Below the pieces are notes generated by a model. It saw nothing but the letters and a program-made list of their open reading frames with translations, did not search any database and was not told where the DNA came from. The position numbers and the translations under genes were made by a program. 46,296 nt of DNA from Flavobacteriales bacterium. GTDB taxonomy: Bacteria > Bacteroidota > Bacteroidia > Flavobacteriales_D > Sanyastnellaceae. Positions 7,862-15,099 of the stretch are shown one piece after another. The first letter of the stretch is position 1, and every line of letters starts with the position of its first letter. The stretch lies in the NCBI GenBank assembly GCA_002863125.1, contig PKEB01000011.1:1-46296 (forward strand), written 5' to 3'.

Positions 7862-9928
7862 ATGAACGCATCCACCTCCTTAGAAACGGGCGTCAAAGCA
7901 TTGCTTCAAGCCTTCCGCACTATGAGCACCGCACGTGCCATGAGTGACCTCTTCGAAGCGAATGCGCGGTTGACATCGAAATACGTACACGCCTGTTCCC
8001 GCGGCCACGAAGCCATCCAGTGGGCAACGGGGCGGATGCTCGAACACCAGGACTACCTCAGTGCCTACTACCGAGACGACTGCTTGCTGCTGAGCCTCGG
8101 CATGGAACCCGAGGAATTGATGCTGCAGTTGCTGGCGAAAGGCGACGACCCCTTCAGCGGAGGCCGCACCTACTACAGCCACCCCTCCCTCAATCGGGAG
8201 GGACTGCCCCGAATACCCCACCAAAGCAGTGCCACGGGGATGCAGGCCATTCCGGCAGCGGGTGTGGCCATGGGCGTGCAGTACCGGGAACAGCAGGGCT
8301 TGCCTCACGACCGTGAAGGAGCGCCGCCTGTGGTGGTTTGTTCCATCGGCGATGCGGCCATCACGGAGGGCGAAGTGAGCGAAGCGCTGCACATGAGCGA
8401 TTTGCGCGAGCTGCCCATCATCTGGCTGGTCCAGGACAACGAATGGGACATCTCTGCGCACGCTTCGGAAATCCGTTCCCACGATGCATCCACCTTGGCC
8501 AAAGCGTTTCCACAGATCAAGGCGATGGAAATCGACGGCGCAGACGCGGAGGCGAGTATGAATGCGATGGCGGAAGCATTTGACTACGTGCGAAACGAGC
8601 GCAAACCGGTGCTCGTCCATGCCCATGTTCCACTACTCGGGCACCACACGAGTGGCGTGCGAAAGGAATGGTACCGCGATGATTTGGAAGAACACAGCAA
8701 GCGCGATCCGCTCGTTGCCTTGCGCAAGCGGCTGCTGAAACTTGGCATTGCTATCGAGGCGTTGGACACCATGCAAACGGAGGCGACGGAGGCGGTGGAA
8801 GCGGCATTTGAACGGGCCCAAGGCCACGATGAACCCGACCCGGACACTTTGGCCCAGCACGCTCTGGCACCCACGACCATCACTGAAGAGGTTGGCAATC
8901 GAGCAGGCACAGATGAAGAGCATACGTTGATGGTCGATTGCGCGCTGCACGCCATGCAAGAAATCTTGGCGGACCACCCCGAAGCCTTGCTCTATGGACA
9001 GGACGTCGGCGGACGATTGGGCGGCGTCTTCCGCGAAGCTGCCACGCTCGCCCAGAAATTTGGCGACCAACGCGTCTTCAACACCCCCATTCAAGAAGCC
9101 TTCATCATTGGTTCCACCGCCGGCATGTCAGCCGCGGGACTGCGACCCATCGTGGAAGTTCAGTTTGCAGATTACCTCTGGCCCGGCCTCAATCAGCTCT
9201 TCACGGAGCTCAGCCGAAGCTATTTCTTGTCAAACGGCCAGTGGCCCATACACAGCCTCATCCGCGTCCCCATCGGAGCCTATGGATCGGGCGGCCCCTA
9301 CCATAGTTCGAGCATCGAATCTGTGCTCGCCAACATCCGGGGCATCAAGGTGGTGTATCCGTCCAACGGCGCCGACTTGAAAGGATTGCTCAAGTCCGCC
9401 TTTTACGATCCGAATCCCGTGGTTGTGCTCGAACACAAAGGGCTGTATTGGTCCAAAATCCCCGGGACCGAAGCCGCAAAAGTCATTGAGCCGGATGCCG
9501 CTTACCGCGTGCCGATCGGAAAGGGACGCATGGTGACCGAGGTCCCAGCCGGTGAGGAAAGCACCTGCACCATCATCACGTACGGACGGGGTGTCTACTG
9601 GTCGCAGGCCGCAGCAGCGGAATTTGCTGGACGGGTGGAAATCTTGGATTTGCGCACCATCAGCCCCGTGGACTTTGAATTGATCACCGAACGCATCAAA
9701 CACACGCATCGCGCGGTGATCGTCACGGAAGAACCGATCAATAACGGATTTGCACAGGCGTTGGCAGGCCGCATTAGCAGTGAATTGTTCGCCGAGCTGG
9801 ATGCACCAGTGCAAGTGGTGGGGTCCATGGAGACCCCGGCCATTCCGTTGAATGAAAACTTGGAACGATTTGTCCTTGTAAATGAAACCAAGGTGCGAAA
9901 CGCCCTCGAACAAACGTTGGAGTATTAA
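7862..9928 (+). CDS. Fused alpha-beta subunit E1 of a branched-chain-type 2-oxoacid dehydrogenase
   Basis: This 688-aa protein carries both E1 subunits in one chain, as is common in Bacteroidota. Residues 1-335 are the alpha part: YYRDDCLLLSLG, then PPVVVCSIGDAAITEGEVSE, with the thiamine diphosphate motif running from GD (163-164) to N193. Residues 355-688 are the transketolase-like beta part: LYGQDVGGRLGGVF, NTPIQEAFIIGSTAGMS, EVQFADYLWPGLNQL and a C-terminal domain with TYGRGVYWS and DLRTISPVD. The enzyme decarboxylates a 2-oxo acid and passes the acyl group to an E2 lipoyl protein; branched-chain oxo acids are the likeliest substrate. No E2 or E3 gene is in the window. The gene is divergent from the dapF fusion. 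Confidence 0.92.
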   Translation: MNASTSLETGVKALLQAFRTMSTARAMSDLFEANARLTSKYVHACSRGHEAIQWATGRMLEHQDYLSAYYRDDCLLLSLGMEPEELMLQLLAKGDDPFSGGRTYYSHPSLNREGLPRIPHQSSATGMQAIPAAGVAMGVQYREQQGLPHDREGAPPVVVCSIGDAAITEGEVSEALHMSDLRELPIIWLVQDNEWDISAHASEIRSHDASTLAKAFPQIKAMEIDGADAEASMNAMAEAFDYVRNERKPVLVHAHVPLLGHHTSGVRKEWYRDDLEEHSKRDPLVALRKRLLKLGIAIEALDTMQTEATEAVEAAFERAQGHDEPDPDTLAQHALAPTTITEEVGNRAGTDEEHTLMVDCALHAMQEILADHPEALLYGQDVGGRLGGVFREAATLAQKFGDQRVFNTPIQEAFIIGSTAGMSAAGLRPIVEVQFADYLWPGLNQLFTELSRSYFLSNGQWPIHSLIRVPIGAYGSGGPYHSSSIESVLANIRGIKVVYPSNGADLKGLLKSAFYDPNPVVVLEHKGLYWSKIPGTEAAKVIEPDAAYRVPIGKGRMVTEVPAGEESTCTIITYGRGVYWSQAAAAEFAGRVEILDLRTISPVDFELITERIKHTHRAVIVTEEPINNGFAQALAGRISSELFAELDAPVQVVGSMETPAIPLNENLERFVLVNETKVRNALEQTLEY

Positions 9929-10458
9929 TGAAACGCCTCCTTTTGTGTTGGATGCTTGCTGGTCATGCGGTCGTCGGAGCGCAAGGCGCATGGAGCGGTG
10001 AGGTGATTTTTGACGTAACCCCAGGCCAAGCGAACCAAGGCCAATGGGATTACCTTCCGCACACGGTGACGTACGAGACCGATGGGCAGGACTGGCGCAT
10101 CCTGGAGCAGGGAACGAGCTTTGAACGCATCTGGCTCGGAGCCCACGGCTCGCCCACCCACCACATCCTGTTCCATTTTCTGGGCCATGCCGTGGAACTG
10201 GAGGAACGATGCTCAGGCGAACCCATCGCGCAATTCGAATGGGGACCGGTCCCGTGCCCATGGAGTATTGATGCCTCACGTTCGCTGCTGTTCGTGAACG
10301 ACGGCCCCGTTCGCTACGAACTGAAGGAACGGAGCGTGCGCGCGGTGAAGCGATCCGGATGGGACCGCAAGCATTTCGGTTTGCCCCGTGGGTATGAACC
10401 CATCGACAAGCCCGGATTGGCTGCCTTGCTGCAGTCGCTCGGTCGCTCTATAGATTGA
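9928..10458 (+). CDS. Small exported protein, function unknown
   Basis: This encodes 176 aa and begins on the last base of the preceding E1 stop codon (TAATG), so translation is probably coupled. It has a cleavable signal peptide (MKRLLLCWMLAGHAVVGAQ). The mature part contains WSGEVIFDVTPG, LPHTVTYETDGQDWRI and LLFVNDGPV, and resembles the DUF4412-like pattern of small exported Bacteroidota proteins that report on a beta-sheet ligand pocket. That resemblance is weak and I assign no function. The stop overlaps a possible TTG start of the next frame, but the next gene more likely starts at 10551. Confidence 0.65.
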   Translation: MKRLLLCWMLAGHAVVGAQGAWSGEVIFDVTPGQANQGQWDYLPHTVTYETDGQDWRILEQGTSFERIWLGAHGSPTHHILFHFLGHAVELEERCSGEPIAQFEWGPVPCPWSIDASRSLLFVNDGPVRYELKERSVRAVKRSGWDRKHFGLPRGYEPIDKPGLAALLQSLGRSID

Positions 10459-10550
10459 ACTCAAACCAGTCCGTGTGGCCTTTGTGGACGCTGGATTGTT
10501 TTTTCGAACGGTTCTGCGAACTTTTTGGTAGTTCGTTCTATTGGGAAGGT

Positions 10551-11621
10551 ATGCAGGAGCAAAAAGGCATAGAGTGGAACGTTGCTTCCGTGAAGCGGGA
10601 AGGGCCGGAGGCGGTCCGCGTGCGCCTCGAACCGAAGCACCCTCCCGTGCAGGTCCTTCAACAAAACCTGGCGGGAGGTTATGTTACCTTTTCGCTCCCC
10701 ACTTCCCCAAGGCTGCGCCGAACTTATTCGGTTATTCACCAAGATCAGCAGGGGCTGGAATACGTCGTGAAGAACATTCGCGGAGGTCAAGCCAGCCGAT
10801 TTTTCAGCACGACCCTCCAAGCCGGCGACACGCTGGAGATGATGGATTTCGGAAACGCCCTCTGGCAGCCGGAATGGGACGAAGGTCCACAGAACTTCAT
10901 CGCCTTCGCCGGAGGCATCGGTATGTCGCCCATTATCAGTTGCATGCACCGAGCACTCAACAGCAACGTGGGGCATACGTTCACACTTTACCAATCCTCT
11001 CGAACGGAACGGCGCCGATTGTTTTCGAAGGAACTCGACAGCCTGCGTAAGCACCCACTGTGCTCTGTTTACGAGCTGTACACCGAAACGCAGAACCGTT
11101 CGATTCCAAGCGCGGGCCGCATCACACAGCAACGTGTGGTCCAATGGCTCGAGCACCATCCAAATGCCAGCAAAGCCACGTACCTCATTAGTGCGCCACA
11201 CGGCATGATGGAGGAGGTACACCGGGGGTTGGATGCCTTGGAGGTGCCCATGGAACAGCGTTTCACTGAGCATTTCACCGACCGACCGTTGAGCCACGAA
11301 TCACAGGTGTTACACCCAACGGCGAGCGAGGCGCCTCGACCTCAGTGCGAACTCGAAATCGAGCAAGACAGCGGAACCCAATCCTTCACCATGCACGGCG
11401 AAGGTCAGAGCATCCTGCATGCTGCAACAGCTGCGGGTGTGCAAGTACCGGCCAGCTGCAGTGGGGGCATTTGTTTGTCCTGCCAAGCGCAGGTCATCGA
11501 AGGCGAAGTGCAACCCTACGGCATCAGCGGGTTGACGGAAGAGGAGAAAGCCAGAGGCATGGTGCTCTGTTGCCGATCGCAGCCGAAGTCCGAGCGGTTG
11601 AAACTTCGGTTGATCAAATAA
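10551..11621 (+). CDS. PaaE-like ferredoxin reductase with C-terminal 2Fe-2S domain
   Basis: The 356-aa product has the same length and domain order as E. coli PaaE. An N-terminal flavin-binding barrel with RRTYSV (FAD contact) comes first. An NAD(P)-binding domain with AFAGGIGMSPI follows, then a plant-type ferredoxin domain with CSGGICLSC and a late Cys (C303, C308, C311 and C341 or C340). Such proteins pass electrons from NAD(P)H to an oxygenase or other acceptor. No paaABCD genes are near, so the partner is unknown and this need not be phenylacetate degradation. I chose ATG 10551, preceded by GGGAAGG, because a longer frame from TTG 10455 adds 32 residues with no family match. Confidence 0.88.
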   Translation: MQEQKGIEWNVASVKREGPEAVRVRLEPKHPPVQVLQQNLAGGYVTFSLPTSPRLRRTYSVIHQDQQGLEYVVKNIRGGQASRFFSTTLQAGDTLEMMDFGNALWQPEWDEGPQNFIAFAGGIGMSPIISCMHRALNSNVGHTFTLYQSSRTERRRLFSKELDSLRKHPLCSVYELYTETQNRSIPSAGRITQQRVVQWLEHHPNASKATYLISAPHGMMEEVHRGLDALEVPMEQRFTEHFTDRPLSHESQVLHPTASEAPRPQCELEIEQDSGTQSFTMHGEGQSILHAATAAGVQVPASCSGGICLSCQAQVIEGEVQPYGISGLTEEEKARGMVLCCRSQPKSERLKLRLIK

Positions 11622-11630
11622 GACCTGACC

Positions 11631-12245
11631 TCAAGGCAGACCGAGGTACTTGTGGGTCTGCAGGCTTATGCGCCATTCGGTATTTTCCTGCACAAACGCC
11701 ACCGTATAATCCAACACCTGCTCACGTCGGTCCCACTCGGGCTGGAAATACAGGCGAGCGTCGGTCTGGAGTCGTGCTGCTTGTTCGCGGCCCCATTCGA
11801 GGTCCTGACGATTCACCACAATCACCTTGAGTTCATCCGTTTGCGCATAAATGGCGTCCAAGGGAGCCTTGAAGCGCTTGGGGGAAAACGTGACCCAATC
11901 CCACGAGCCGGTCAACGGGTGGGTGCCCGATGTTTCGATGTGGGTACGAATGCCCGCCGCTTGCAAACCTTCGGTCAGGGCCGTGAGGTCGTGCATGGCC
12001 GGTTCTCCACCGGTGACGACACAGATGGGAGCCTTTGAAGCCACCGCCTCGTCCACCAGGGTGCCGGCGGTCACATGCGGATGGGCATTTAAGTCCCAGC
12101 TCTCCTTGACATCGCACCAAGCGCACCCTACGTCGCATCCGCCCAAGCGGATGAACCAAGCAGCGGTGCCTGTGTATGCGCCCTCTCCTTGCACGGTCAG
12201 GAAGCGCTCCATAACCGGATACTCCTGGTCACGCCAATTTGCCAT
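11631..12245 (-). CDS. queE: 7-carboxy-7-deazaguanine synthase (radical SAM)
   Basis: The 204-aa protein makes 7-carboxy-7-deazaguanine from 6-carboxytetrahydropterin on the way to queuosine in tRNA. Near the start are FLTVQGEGAYTG and FIRLGGCDVGCAWCDVKESW, with the cluster-binding Cys in C-x3-C-x2-C spacing (C37, C41, C44). The substrate and SAM motifs CVVTGGEPAMH and THIETSGTHPL follow. I chose ATG 12245 because it gives the usual family N-terminus; it overlaps the end of rimO by 17 bases. The gene converges on the PaaE-like gene with only 9 bases between the stops. Other queuosine genes are outside the window. Confidence 0.94.
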   Translation of the reverse strand: MANWRDQEYPVMERFLTVQGEGAYTGTAAWFIRLGGCDVGCAWCDVKESWDLNAHPHVTAGTLVDEAVASKAPICVVTGGEPAMHDLTALTEGLQAAGIRTHIETSGTHPLTGSWDWVTFSPKRFKAPLDAIYAQTDELKVIVVNRQDLEWGREQAARLQTDARLYFQPEWDRREQVLDYTVAFVQENTEWRISLQTHKYLGLP

Positions 12246-13542
12246 GCAAGTCAAATTCAGTCGCCGACTCAATGCGCACTTGGGCGAAATCACCAATGCG
12301 CAGGTGGACGTCATCCGGGGTTAGGATGCGGACTTCGTTGTCTACGTCCGGCGAATCCCATTCGGTCCGCCCTACCCATTCGCCGTCTTCGATGCGGTCG
12401 ATGAGGACACGCTGCTCGGTGCCGACGAATTTTTGGTTGAGCTCGAATGAGATTCCGGCTTGTTGGGTCATGATCTCGTCCACGCGCTTCTTTTTCACTT
12501 CTTCCGGCACATCGTCGTTCAGGGTGTACGCGTGGGTATTCTCTTCGTGCGAATACGTGAAGCACCCGACGCGCTCGAACCGCATGCGCTCTGTCCAGCG
12601 CAGCATATCCTCGTGGTGGGCTTCCGTCTCGCCCGGGAACCCACAGATCAACGTCGTGCGCAAGGCAATTTCCGGCACACGGTCCCGGATGTCCCCGATG
12701 AGCCGGTCCATTTTCTCTTGCGTGATGCCCCGTCGCATGGCGCGAAGCATTTCATCGGAAGCGTGCTGCAACGGCATATCGAGGTAGTTGCACACGTTGG
12801 ATTTGCGCGCCATCACATCGAGTACGTACATCGGGAATCCCGTCGGGAACGCATAGTGCAGGCGAATCCAATCGATGCCCTCGACGTCACTCAACCGATC
12901 GACCAATTCCGCGAGTTTGCGCTCTTTGTAGAGGTCGAGGCCATAGTACGTGAGGTCCTGGGCGATGAGAATCAACTCGCGTGAGCCGTTGGCCGCAAGT
13001 GATTGGGCATGCGTGACGAGGTCCTCCATGGGCGTCGAGACGTGCTTGCCACGCATCAAGGGGATGGCGCAAAACGCACACGGGCGGTCACAGCCTTCAG
13101 CGATTTTGAGGTAGGCGTAGTGGGCGGGCGTTGTGAGCAACCGCTCCCCGACCAACTGCTTTTTGTAATCGGCGCGCAGGGTCTTCAACAACCGGGGTAA
13201 ATCGCGGGTGCCGAACCACGCATCCACCTCCGGGATGCCCTCCTGCAATTCGTCTTTGTAGCGTTCCGATAAGCAACCGGTCACGTAAACGCGGTCAACG
13301 TAGCCGGCTTTTTTCGCCTCGGAAAACTGGATGATGGTGTCGATGCTTTCCTGTTTGGCGCTCTCGATAAACCCGCACGTGTTGACGATGACGATGCCTG
13401 CGTCGTCCGCCTTGGACTCGTGCTCGACCTCGAATTCATTGGCCCGCAATTGGCCCATTAAAACTTCAGAATCGTAGATGTTCTTGGCGCATCCCAAGGT
13501 CACCACATTGACTTTGCGCGGTTTCGTCGTTCGGGTTCTCAT
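12229..13542 (-). CDS. rimO: Ribosomal protein uS12 Asp methylthiotransferase
   Basis: This 437-aa radical SAM enzyme adds a methylthio group to an Asp of ribosomal protein S12. The N-terminal domain has the three auxiliary-cluster cysteines in VVTLGCAKN, IVNTCGFIE and YVTGCLSE. The radical SAM core has CDRPCAFCAIPLMRG (C-x3-C-x2-C), and a TRAM RNA-binding domain closes the protein (GEWVGRTEWDSPDVDNEV). The pattern GCAKNxYDSE and the DSPDVDN stretch distinguish RimO from MiaB. It lies 5 bases after ftsY, an order conserved in Bacteroidota. Confidence 0.95.
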   Translation of the reverse strand: MRTRTTKPRKVNVVTLGCAKNIYDSEVLMGQLRANEFEVEHESKADDAGIVIVNTCGFIESAKQESIDTIIQFSEAKKAGYVDRVYVTGCLSERYKDELQEGIPEVDAWFGTRDLPRLLKTLRADYKKQLVGERLLTTPAHYAYLKIAEGCDRPCAFCAIPLMRGKHVSTPMEDLVTHAQSLAANGSRELILIAQDLTYYGLDLYKERKLAELVDRLSDVEGIDWIRLHYAFPTGFPMYVLDVMARKSNVCNYLDMPLQHASDEMLRAMRRGITQEKMDRLIGDIRDRVPEIALRTTLICGFPGETEAHHEDMLRWTERMRFERVGCFTYSHEENTHAYTLNDDVPEEVKKKRVDEIMTQQAGISFELNQKFVGTEQRVLIDRIEDGEWVGRTEWDSPDVDNEVRILTPDDVHLRIGDFAQVRIESATEFDLHGKLA

Positions 13543-13547
13543 GGTCC

Positions 13548-14522
13548 TTAAGCGTTTTGGGCTTCCCAGTCAGCAGGCAACAAGCTATCGATGAATTCAA
13601 TCACCTCAAAGTCCTGCAAATCCTCCATTTTCTCACCGATGCCAATGAAGCGCACGGGAATGCTCAACTGGTCCGAGATCGCGAGGACGACGCCGCCTTT
13701 GGCCGTTCCGTCTAGCTTGGTGAGGACCAGTCCGGTTACGTCGGTTGCGGAGGTGAATTGCTTGGCTTGCTCCACGGCATTCTGACCAGTGGATCCGTCG
13801 AGTACAAGCAATACCTCGTGCGGCGCGCCAGGCACGATGCGGTCCATCACGCGTCGGATTTTGGTCAATTCCTCCATCAAGCCGCGCTTGTTGTGCAGGC
13901 GCCCTGCGGTATCGATGATGACCACTTCGGAATTGCGCGCCACGGCGGCTTCCAAAGTGTCGAAGGCTACGGCTGCAGGGTCCGCGCCCATGTGCTGGGC
14001 GATAATGTCTACGCCGGCGCGTTCCGACCAAATCTTCAATTGATCAATGGCCGCTGCGCGAAAGGTATCCGCTGCACCGAGCAACACGCCCTTCCCTGCT
14101 TGCTTGTAGCGCCAAGCCAATTTGCCGATGGACGTAGTCTTACCGACGCCGTTGACACCGACGACCATGATGACGCGGGGCTGGCCGGGGGCCGGTTCAT
14201 TGGCGGTGGCGGCACCTTGTGCATCCTCGGTAAACAGCCCGCCGATCTCCTCGCGCAACATCGTGTACAATTCTTGAACCTCCGCATACGCTTCAAAGCG
14301 AGCGCGCTTGCGCAGACGGTCGAGGATTTTCATGGTGGTGTCCACCCCGACATCGGCCGTGATCAGTGCTTCTTCCAGGTCATCCATTAACTCCTCGTCC
14401 ACGCGGCGGCGGCCGGTGAAGACCTTCGACAACTTTTGGAAGACATTGGACCGTGACTTTTCCAGTCCGCTGTCCAAGCTTTCCTTTTGCTTGCCTGAGA
14501 AAATGCGCTTAAAAAAACTCAT
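13548..14522 (-). CDS. ftsY: Signal recognition particle receptor FtsY
   Basis: The 324-aa SRP GTPase docks ribosome-SRP complexes at the inner membrane for co-translational insertion. The N-terminal helical domain (to about residue 85) is short, without the long acidic A domain of E. coli. The NG domain has GVNGVGKTTSIGKLA (P-loop), LGAADTFRAAAIDQL, VVIIDTAGRLHNK and LTKLDGTAKGG. The basic start MSFFKRIFSGKQKE probably helps membrane contact. A strong intrinsic terminator lies just upstream (14544-14576), so ftsY either depends on read-through from the rpmG promoter or has its own weak promoter there. Confidence 0.96.
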   Translation of the reverse strand: MSFFKRIFSGKQKESLDSGLEKSRSNVFQKLSKVFTGRRRVDEELMDDLEEALITADVGVDTTMKILDRLRKRARFEAYAEVQELYTMLREEIGGLFTEDAQGAATANEPAPGQPRVIMVVGVNGVGKTTSIGKLAWRYKQAGKGVLLGAADTFRAAAIDQLKIWSERAGVDIIAQHMGADPAAVAFDTLEAAVARNSEVVIIDTAGRLHNKRGLMEELTKIRRVMDRIVPGAPHEVLLVLDGSTGQNAVEQAKQFTSATDVTGLVLTKLDGTAKGGVVLAISDQLSIPVRFIGIGEKMEDLQDFEVIEFIDSLLPADWEAQNA

Positions 14523-14543
14523 GTTGAACGAAAGTTAAGGGCT

Positions 14544-14576
14544 AAAAAAAGGGCCGTCTCCACTGGAGTTCGGCCC
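14544..14576 (-). terminator. Intrinsic terminator between DUF4295 and ftsY
   Basis: On the minus strand the sequence GGGCCG, two As, CTCC, AGT, GGAG, A, CGGCCC folds into a 6-bp outer stem and a 4-bp inner stem. Seven Ts follow. The hairpin covers 14551-14576 and the T tract 14544-14550. It would end the rpmG-DUF4295 transcript 22 bases before the ftsY start codon. Confidence 0.85.
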
Positions 14577-14598
14577 AATTCCATGCGTTGGCGCGCAA

Positions 14599-14754
14599 TC
14601 AGTCGCGAGCCAACCAGTCTTTTACGTCGTCGTTGTGAACCACCTCCTCACGGAAGGTGAAGGCACCGGTCTTCGCACTGCGTACCATCTTGATCACTTT
14701 CGTGTGCTGCTTACCTCCACCAGTTTGGAGCGATGCTACTGTTTTCTTTGCCAT
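14599..14754 (-). CDS. DUF4295 small protein
   Basis: The 51-aa protein begins MAKKTVASLQTGGGKQHTKV and ends VKDWLARD, the pattern of the short basic DUF4295 family found in Bacteroidota. Family members sit beside rpmG and ftsY, as here, and the basic composition suggests a ribosome-associated role, but no function is established as far as I know. It starts 8 bases after rpmG stops, so both share the promoter at 14964-14993. A terminator lies just downstream. Confidence 0.88.
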   Translation of the reverse strand: MAKKTVASLQTGGGKQHTKVIKMVRSAKTGAFTFREEVVHNDDVKDWLARD

Positions 14755-14762
14755 GGCTCAGT

Positions 14763-14945
14763 TTATTTAATCTCTTTGTGGAGGGTGTACTTGCGCAACA
14801 CCGGATTGTACTTCTTCAATTCGATTCGATCCGGAGTATTCTTCCGGTTCTTGGTTGTGATGTAGCGGGATGTTCCGGGCATGCCAGAATCCTTGTGCTC
14901 GGTGCACTCCAAAATCACTTGTACGCGGTTGCCTTTCTTGGCCAT
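14763..14945 (-). CDS. rpmG: 50S ribosomal protein L33
   Basis: The 60-aa protein begins [20 protein letters not shown] and contains [16 protein letters not shown] and [18 protein letters not shown], typical of L33. Only one Cys remains (ILEC), so this is the zinc-free (C-minus) form without the four-Cys ribbon. The start at 14945 gives the standard N-terminus; an upstream in-frame ATG adds seven residues without homology. In many Bacteroidota rpmB (L28) comes first in this cluster. Here it is missing, and the divergent ftsK gene takes its place. Confidence 0.95.
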   Translation of the reverse strand: MAKKGNRVQVILECTEHKDSGMPGTSRYITTKNRKNTPDRIELKKYNPVLRKYTLHKEIK

Positions 14946-14963
14946 CTTTCGAAAATTGGAGTG

Positions 14964-14993
14964 CAAATATAGCGAATCCTGACGACCTTACAA
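14964..14993 (-). promoter_or_regulatory. Bacteroidota sigma-A-type promoter of rpmG operon
   Basis: On the minus strand TTG (14991-14993) is followed by exactly 19 bases and then TATATTTG (14964-14971). This is a full match to the Bacteroidota consensus TTG-N19-TAnnTTTG. Transcription should start near 14958-14960, leaving a leader of about 12-15 bases before rpmG. It is the best promoter I see in the window. Confidence 0.88.
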
Positions 14994-15099
14994 GGGGTTT
15001 AGCCAAACCCAACAATTCAACGTGGAAAAGCCGGTCGGATTCCCTCTACAGGCGGGCCTTTCCCGTCTTAGCTTTCCTTGCTTCAAGGTCCGACCCGCC

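Noticed and set aside
7880-8626. Minus-strand open frame of 248 codons opposite the E1 gene
   Set aside because: It is complementary to conserved thiamine-enzyme sequence and shows no family motif of its own.
9230-10279. Minus-strand open frame of 349 codons opposite the E1 end and the next gene
   Set aside because: It spans two coupled plus-strand genes and has no domain or signal that would support it.
10455-10550. TTG start giving 32 extra residues on the PaaE-like protein
   Set aside because: The extra residues match no part of the family, and ATG 10551 has a purine-rich stretch just before it and yields the standard length.
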